64,000 nt of DNA from Gonium pectorale. Taxonomy: Eukaryota > Chlorophyta > Chlorophyceae > Chlamydomonadales > Volvocaceae. The stretch covers positions 1,019,485 through 1,083,484 of the forward strand of contig LSYV01000010.1 of NCBI GenBank assembly GCA_001584585.1, given 5' to 3'. Every line of letters starts with the position of its first letter. Positions within the stretch are counted from its first letter, which is position 1. The notes under the pieces were generated by a model. That model was not told the origin of the DNA. It saw nothing but the letters and a program-made list of their open reading frames with translations, and searched no databases. The translations under genes were made by a program, and so were the position numbers. Of the stretch, positions 57,565 to 64,000 are shown piece after piece.

Positions 57565-58940
57565 AGCAGACGTACACAGCAGCAGAGTCGTAAGACAGCT
57601 TTGCATTGGCAGAGAGAGCGGCTGCGCACCCCGGCGCCTTCCCGCGCCGTAGGCGCGCTGCTGCAGCGCCCGCCCCGTGCGTCCATACAGGAGGTCACCT
57701 GCCAGACACCACGCATCAGACCTGCGTTTCGGACCCCCAAAGGGTGTCCGAAAACCGAGTATCTCTCTGTACGTCTTGCCGTACACCGCTGCACCCAACT
57801 TCTCTACACAACGTGCTACGGCGCTGCGGAAGTTGTCCACGTCGGCGTACATCAGCGAAAGGGCCCGACCGTACTGAAGATGTGCACACAATCAAATCCT
57901 TGAGCGACCGCACACGTCCGCTAAATTGGCCACGTGCATTACCCATCCGTATGACCGTGCATCAAAATGCAACCAGTTTCAACCGTTGCCGTACTGTTGA
58001 AACCTTTCCCCAGCGGTCACCGCCCTCCCACGTCACCCAGGACAAGGCAGGTGCCTACCTACCCTTCCTCCCGATCACACTCATAGAAGTAAAGCACTGC
58101 CGTACTCTCGGCGTCAGCGGCGAAATGCCAATCACGGCTGAACCCATGTACCGCTCAGGCGCTATCAGGTTGACTAAGCCGGCGCCGTTCCACGCAATGA
58201 TAAGCCAAGCGAGTCGAGCTACACAGCAGGTCGCCGTACGCGCGCAGACTGAGCACCCTGACCAGCGCAACACATGAATGCTTTAGTATGACTACCCATG
58301 CTTGAACCGGCGGCGAAAGGTTGCCGACTGTTGCACCGCTTGAGGAGGATGCAACGGAACGCCCGTTTCCACGGTGCAGGCATCCTGCTGCGCTTCCGCC
58401 GCCATGAAGTAGCTGTACGCATCCCGCAACGCAGACCACAACTGCTCCAACAGCCAGTCAGCGAGGGGCGGCCCTGCAGTACGATGGGGCCATGCACTCA
58501 CAGAAGCGACCAAGGGAGGTACTTGCCGCAGGCAAGGGCCCCTTCTCGTCGAATGACAATCTCTGCCCCTCGCAAACATTCAAACCTCCGCCCCTCATCA
58601 ACATATTACCCCAGTGACACTCGCTAGGTGTGCACCGAGTCCAGCTGGCGAGACCATGCGACTCACCGGCATTGACGTTGCCTCCTGGCAGGAGTAAGGC
58701 GTCGACGAGGGCGACACACACACGGGTGGAGGACCTCAGTGTACGGCCAATTACGGTCGCGGCACTAGCGCAGCTGCATCCTCCTAAATATGGGCTCATG
58801 TAGGGGGCTTGAGCCCTATGCTGCCGTGCAGGTGTCTTCCCGTTGCGCTGAAGCGCGGGTGCTACAGTGCACGTTGGCGCGGCCCCGCACGGAGTCGTCC
58901 GCCTGAAACAACCCCACCCACATCCGTCTTGGTCCACACG
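57565..58940 (-). other. Coding-like debris, unassigned
   Basis: Several minus-strand stretches look translated but lie in different frames without clear splice sites: MYADVDNFRSAVARCVEKLG near 57830, ADWLLEQLWSALRDAYSYFM near 58440, and a segment near 58640-58700. No family is recognised. The mix of frames and the repeat next to it suggest a decayed element or pseudogene. Confidence 0.3.
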
Positions 58941-59148
58941 TACCCGCTCCAGTGACCGCGTACCCCTGTCCGGAGCCAGCAGCCTTGCTCACTGTAGGAC
59001 AGGAAAGGTGCAGGAAGTAAGTGCTGTTGTAGTGCACAGGTTGGAAGGGGCACGCGGCACTTGTGCTTGCGAACCAGAGACAACGCAGGCATTGCAGGCT
59101 GGTGTGAAACTTCGCGCGTGTTAGGAATGCGGTAATACACCGTATGCG

Positions 59149-59733
59149 CCACTGCTGCCACCACCCCAGTATCCCGGGGCACCATGCCACTAATGCCCTT
59201 CATTACAGGGCGACCAAGTTATCTTACTCGCTGCAAGCTGTTCAAGTGCCCCCTTGATGTACGCTTTCTCAGCCTCCATGTTGCCTCGCTGCTTGTATTA
59301 TAGCGCCCCCAAGCGTCGAAGAGTTCCGGTGGAAGCTTGTGCAGCCATGCTGCGAGCCTGCCAGCTTCTGCAGGCTCTGATTTGAAGAGCTCTTCGAGGC
59401 GCTCATAACCTGCCGCAAGGTGCATCAGACTGCGCAGCAGGGCAAATAGCACGGCAGGCAGGGAAACAAAAGTCTTCAGTGCTAGCTTTGCAAGCTTTGC
59501 CGCGGCTGTGCTGAGGACTGAGGACTGAGACTGAGTAACAGAAGTAGTAAACAACTCAACTGGAACCGAAACTCTTTTACGCTTGGGAGCGCTACAGGCA
59601 GCGGCGCAACGTGGAGGCTGAGAAAGCGTACATCACGGGGGCCCTTCAACAGCTTGCAGAGAGCAAGATAACTTGGTCGCCCTGTAGTGAAGGGCAGCAG
59701 TGGCATGGTGCCCCGGGGTGGTGGCAGCAGTGG
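59149..59733. repeat. Fold-back inverted repeat of coding origin
   Basis: Arms 59149-59316 and 59579-59733 are reverse complements with few mismatches and small gaps, separated by a spacer of about 262 bp. Both arms keep a shared frame: YAWERYRQRRNVEAEKAYI on the plus strand, and a matching WGRY...NMEAEKAYIKGALEQL on the minus strand after a 2-nt offset. Many differences are synonymous or conservative, so the ancestor was probably coding. Confidence 0.85.
59219..59554 (-). pseudogene. Decayed ORF spanning the fold-back spacer
   Basis: A minus-strand frame of 111 codons: a hydrophobic part (FVSLPAVLFALLRSLMHLA), an amphipathic part (GYERLEELFKSEPAEAGRLA), then KLPPELFDAWGRY. At that point a 2-nt offset throws it out of the frame kept by the other arm, and it stops early. 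No family is recognised. Confidence 0.4.
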
Positions 59734-60941
59734 CAGCGGGATGCCCACCTCCCAACCCCGGTCCCAACATCTGTTCTGGCGTGGCATCCCGGAATTCACT
59801 CAGATAGAGCAAGGAAGAGGGTTATGCAACCCGCTGTGTGTGCAATACAAGTGCGCTTGCTAGGTCCTGACCACTGTGTCGCACCTGTCACATGTCGCCT
59901 TGCATCGTACGCAGGATCCGCCTTGGTCGCGTCGTGCCGGCCACGGCATCTGCATGGTGTGGCCCGTGGGTCCCAGTGCATGCGGCATTGCCCTTATGGC
60001 GGCGTGGTGCCCACCAATCAAGTTAGGCTGCCGACCCACATGTCACGTTGAGTAAAGTTGTTTCTTTGGGGGGGGACCAGTGCGGCTAGCAAACGCGCGG
60101 CATGCCCTACCGGAGGACTGACAAATGCGTGTTAGCCGTGCAGTGCTTACCCAGGGCATGTTGGGAAAGGAATTGTCGCTTTCAGTTTCACGTCGCCGTG
60201 GAGGTGGGAAAGACGGTGCGGAGGGCATGCTGTCGCACGGCGCGCTTTGCTCATTACCATTCGGCACGGTAAGGGCGGCTCGAGCCTACTCGCCCCGTAC
60301 CACCTACATACCCCACGCGTAGCGCACCAACGGTTCGATCGCACAATGTGTCCTTACAAGGCTTGTCATGGCACTGCCAGTTCCCCAAACCCTCTGCTGA
60401 CAGCTCCCAGACCACCCTCTGCGCCCAGCACCGAGGATCCACCGCCGCATGCCTAGCCACCGTGCACCGGTCCCGAAAGACCAAAAGCTGAGAAGGAAGA
60501 GGGAGCCGCATCACTGTACCATGCTCACTGCTGGCGTGATGGGAAGGCGAGAAGGTGCTGCCCCTGGGCTCCAGCGGGTCGTGCTCCCCATGTGCGCCAA
60601 CCGCATGCAACCGCAATCCGTGCTGACGGCTAGCTGTGACTGATGACCAAAAGGACGCAGTGCAAGGACGCGCCAATGCCGCGGACGAATGCTCTGGCGG
60701 GTTAACGTCGGTGGTGGCTTGGGGGGATGTGGGCGTCTAGTAACCGCTGGCCGCCGATGGACTGTTACCTATATACCTAAGCCGCACACCGCGCCCACCA
60801 GGTCTGCATATGAAAGAGAAACCTGCACAGAAAGAGGTCTGCCATGTCTACAGCTCGCTCACCAGGTAACCTCGCCGCTGCCCACACCGATGGCCCGTCT
60901 GCTCGACTCCGCTGCCCGCCATGCCCTGTCTTCGGCGCCCA

Positions 60942-60968
60942 ACTGGAAACGTCGCACCTTTGGTTGTG
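60942..60968 (+). repeat. Dispersed repeat fragment matching helicase B intron 4
   Basis: Matches the reverse complement of 40484-40510 at 25 of 27 positions. Read as protein, both versions give WKRRTFGC, so the source may have been a coding part of a mobile element. Confidence 0.6.
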
Positions 60969-61259
60969 ATTCCCTTCCCGAGCAATAGGTGGTCAGCCAG
61001 CCATCTGAGTTGGCATCAGGCAGGTACGCCCACGAACGGACGTTTTGTTAACTGGCCCTACATCGACGGTGGCACTGCTGCGGGTGTCGGGAGTGAGCAG
61101 GTGGCTAGCCGGGTTCGCATGACACACTCATCAGCCTGCTCGCAGCAGCTCAACCAACGACCTGTTACAATCAAGTTGCCATGTGCAACTACCACTGCCG
61201 ACCGTAATAGAGAAACCCTGGAATCCGCCCGGAGAGTGGGTGAAACACCCATTGTCTTA

Positions 61260-61367
61260 GCCGCGAGGCCCAGAACACGAAACATAAAAAGCGCAACGTG
61301 GCACACACACCAACTTGGCGCTGTGTGGACACGTGCAAACTTGGCAATTGCAGAAAAGAACCTGAGC
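61260..61367. repeat. Dispersed repeat, copy 2
   Basis: Partner of 57462-57564, same orientation. It lies just past the stop codon of the decayed minus-strand ORF at 61439, as a shared 3' end of an element would. Confidence 0.7.
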
Positions 61368-61438
61368 GGTTCGTGGGTTTAGTGTGTATTGTCGTCAGAG
61401 AAACCACCCGTACGGCAGCAACGGTAAAAGAATGCGCC

Positions 61439-62625
61439 TCATGGCCGAAACCCTGGGCACTTTCCAAAGTGCCCAAAATCGTACAGCATCCAGGCCCCGG
61501 ACTCCATGTACTCAATCTCCACGCCCTTCCGCCACCGTTGGGACAGACCCTTCTCATGCAACTCGTCGAACTTGCCCTGGCGCGCTTTGTGCAGTGCGCA
61601 GCCAAGCACTGTCAGGTAGGACCACGCCCCCCGTGCGCCTAATGGCCTTGGCATCCGAAAGGAACGTGCTGCGCTGGGACGGCGTCACAGCCACCACCAC
61701 GGACCGGCCCTTCCCCTGCCAGCACCGCACAAAGCTGCCACCCGCCCGGCATGCCTGGTCGTCCCGTCCGCTGGTAGATGGCCCCCCTAGGGCCGAGAAC
61801 TCACTCCGCTTCAGCTTCTCCAGCATGGTCCCAGAGACGTGCTTCAGCACCACGTGTCCATCATCAACAGCCGGCGAGCCGCTGGTGAGCTGCTGCAGCT
61901 GCTCTTTGTGCGCGGCCATGGCGACCTCGCACTTTGCAGCCACTGCGTGCTCGCCTCCAGCTTCTCGCGCTCAACCACGACCGAGGAAGACACCTCCTCC
62001 TGGAAAGCAGCAAACTTGGCAGGGTCGACCGTCGCTTCCTGACGTTGTGCGGCTTGCATGAGCTCGCCGATCAGCCGCCCGAAGAGCGAGGCGACTTGGT
62101 GTGGCTGCTGCGATCGCGGCGGCTGCGGCTACGGCTACTACTGCTGCGGCTGCTGCGGCTGCTGCGGCTGCGGCGGCTGCTGCGGCTGCGGCGGCTGCTG
62201 CGGCTGCGGCGGCTTGCGTGATAGTCGTCCATTCATGCACATGCATGCAAAGAAGCAAGGAGGCGGGTCGTCAGTACTTTGCGCTTCTAGAAATTCCGAA
62301 CCACAAGACACCATCCATGACGCGCATATCAGCGCTTTGCATTCCATGGTCCCTAGTCTGTTGTATGTTGCACAGCGCAAACCTGCTGGCAGAAGGTTGA
62401 TGCAACCCGCATCCCGAACCTGCAACCCTGTACCTGCATGGGCCCCTCGTGCTCCTCCGGTGGCGCCAACTGGGGCACCGGCACCGCATTGACATCCTCC
62501 ATGAGGACGTCTTGCTGCTGCGCCTGCGCCTGCTGGTGCTGTGCCGGCTCAGCGTTGGCCGGCGGCGGTGCCTTGATTTGGGGCACAAAATAGTGACACC
62601 CCAGCGGGTCACACTCTGGCTGCAT
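61439..62625 (-). pseudogene. Decayed coiled-coil protein gene, probably element-derived
   Basis: On the minus strand, an N-terminal exon 62625-about 62435 (MQPECDPLGCHYFVPQIKA, then Pro/Gln-rich) ends at a GTACAG donor. A second block from about 62090 encodes FGRLIGELMQAAQRQ and a coiled coil. The frame then shifts near 61941-61950 (to AKCEVAMAAHKEQLQQL) and again at a run of six C on the plus strand (61627-61632), before a last open part with LGCALHKARQGKFDELHEKG and a stop at 61439. Two frame breaks in about 500 nt suggest a pseudogene, although unrecognised short introns are possible. No family is recognised. Confidence 0.45.
62105..62217. repeat. GCT/GCG trinucleotide repeat tract
   Basis: Imperfect repeats of GGCTGCTGCGGCTGCGGC. 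On the minus strand this reads as Ala, Gln/Pro or Ser/Arg runs depending on frame. In-frame stops near 62135 suggest it is intronic to the decayed gene. Confidence 0.8.
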
Positions 62626-62699
62626 GTTTCGACCTGCACAGCATCATGGGGGAGGCGTTAGGGGAGGAGGAGGACAGCTTTCGAGGGTCCATCATTACT

Positions 62700-64000
62700 T
62701 GAGTCAGGGGAAAGAGGGGGCGCGGGCTTTCATGGCGCCTGCCGGCCCGGCGGGCCGGCTGGGTCTGAGACCGATGCCACGACATCGACTCGGCAGCGTA
62801 TGCAACACGCGTGCGAAGCAACGGCAATTGCTCACCACTCAACACGTGTCCAGACGTGGGCGCGCGGCCCGCGCTAGTCCAGGCGCTCGACGCTGGGCTT
62901 CCGGCGAGGCAAGGCGAGGTAACCCTCGGCGTAGGGGCAAGAAGACAAACTGACTGCTGCGATGTTAAGTCTGTCTTGCGTTCATAGAGCGTTTGCGATG
63001 AGCGACGAGAGCACGACGGGCGGGCAGTATGTACGCAGGCAGCCAGTTGAGCGATGACGCAGTCACTTTGGAGCTGTGATCTGCTTGCAGAGTTGTGGTA
63101 CATACAGTGTCCATGTGACAGTTGGGCTCAGCAAACTAGGACAAAAGCCGCATGCCGTGTCGAGAAGCTATTCCTGGCCCATGGGTCCGCGTTCACTATG
63201 TTGGCACGTCCAAATGGCAGTCTGAATACCATTCAACGCGCACAATACATGAACCACAGGGTATTGCATTTATGGAATCGTAACAGAAATGAGGAATGCC
63301 GTTCATGTGTGATAGATTCTGAGCGGGCCGACGGGGGCCGGCGCCAAAGGGCCAGTAGGTAGCCGCATGCCTCAGCAGCAGCAGCATTAGCATCTTTAGC
63401 AACATTAGCATCCACATGGTTGCGGAGTTTCTCGTGCCGTGCGACGAGTACTCGCGCCGTGCGCCCACCCACTCCATCCGTATTGGTGCTACCACGCACG
63501 AAGACTTGCTTGCAGGAAGACCTGCTGTTTATCGCTGCCGGCCCCACGGCGCCCGCCGAAAGCCCATTCCTGCCCATGGGTCGTCGTCGAGTGCACCCCA
63601 CGAGGTCAGCAGAGTCAAGTATAGATCGTGCTACTTGCTGCGTTGCACGAGTTGGATAACTGCGAAGAGTGGCCTTTATGTTTACAGCAGGTTCCAGTGC
63701 CGGACGGCGGGCGCCGGCTAGCGCCTAAACTTTTAGTACACTTGTGTACACTGAGAGCACCGTATACGCTGGGCACACGCGTAGCGCGCTTTGACATTGA
63801 ACAAAAACCGGTACTGGTTTCCTTGCTAACGCGGCGCTCCCACAACGCACAGTTCACAATGTATCGAAAGCCTAACGGAGAAAGGGTGCGGATAGTGTAC
63901 ACGCTGCGGAGTCCTTCCTCTGCCGCAGTGGCGCCCCGGCATGGCGTGCAGCCCATTGGCCGGGCCGAAGACGACCAGGCCATCCTAGATATCACGAATG
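62700..64000. other. Window end, no intact gene recognised
   Basis: Minus-strand frames at 63233-63601 (with ARHEKLRNHVDANVAKDANA) and 63615-63995 could be upstream exons of the decayed gene at 61439-62625 or of a gene cut by the window edge. No domain or splice-consistent model was found. Confidence 0.3.

Noticed and set aside
57606..58277. 223-codon plus-strand open frame
   Set aside because: Its composition (many Arg, Thr, Pro, His) looks like chance translation; minus-strand frames across the same DNA look more protein-like.
61971..62258. Minus-strand frame encoding a polyalanine run
   Set aside because: Product of the trinucleotide repeat; the downstream coiled-coil block is in a different frame and begins after a better splice acceptor.
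1..64000. CRISPR arrays, operons, tRNA or rRNA genes
   Set aside because: No regularly spaced direct repeats, no tRNA-like cloverleaf and no rRNA sequence were noticed; the intron-rich genes are eukaryotic.

Overview
The window looks like nuclear DNA of a volvocine green alga, Chlamydomonas or a close relative. Genes are GC-rich and split by many short GT-AG introns with GTGAGT/GTGGGT-type donors. TGTAA polyadenylation signals follow several genes, plastid-type transit peptides are present, and one gene encodes the flagellar-length kinase LF4. Nothing in the sequence fixes the species. All gene models were built by hand from splice consensus, reading phase and family similarity.

Layout. (1) 840-6147, minus: flavin monooxygenase-like gene with an apparent 1-nt frameshift and no visible exon between its first two recognisable ones. 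(2) 6574-8792, plus: DWARF27-type carotenoid isomerase, divergent from (1). (3) 10130-12981, plus: truncated haemoglobin fused to a coiled-coil and proline-rich tail. (4) 14532-19130, plus: plastid SET-domain protein of the Rubisco methyltransferase type. (5) 20266-22327, minus: cytosolic ribosomal protein L34e, divergent from (6) 22746-26622, plus: LF4 kinase. (7) 27999-29924, plus: secreted DAPG-hydrolase (PhlG)-like protein. (8, 9) 30396-38113 and 39458-49035, plus: two tandem 23-exon genes for FBH1-like SF1 DNA helicases. Intron positions are conserved one for one; copy B has lost the Walker A glycine. (10) 50725-56355, minus: membrane-anchored metallophosphoesterase with 13 exons. (11) 56400-64000: no intact gene recognised. 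This part holds decayed coding fragments, a long fold-back repeat, a dispersed repeat pair and trinucleotide repeats, and is probably transposon debris.

The genes do not form one pathway, as is usual in an algal nuclear genome. The strongest leads are the helicase pair (copy B ATPase probably impaired, plus an inverted copy of exon 15 inside the preceding intron), the haem-globin fusion whose usual distal tyrosine is cysteine, and the inverted repeat of coding origin at 59149-59733.
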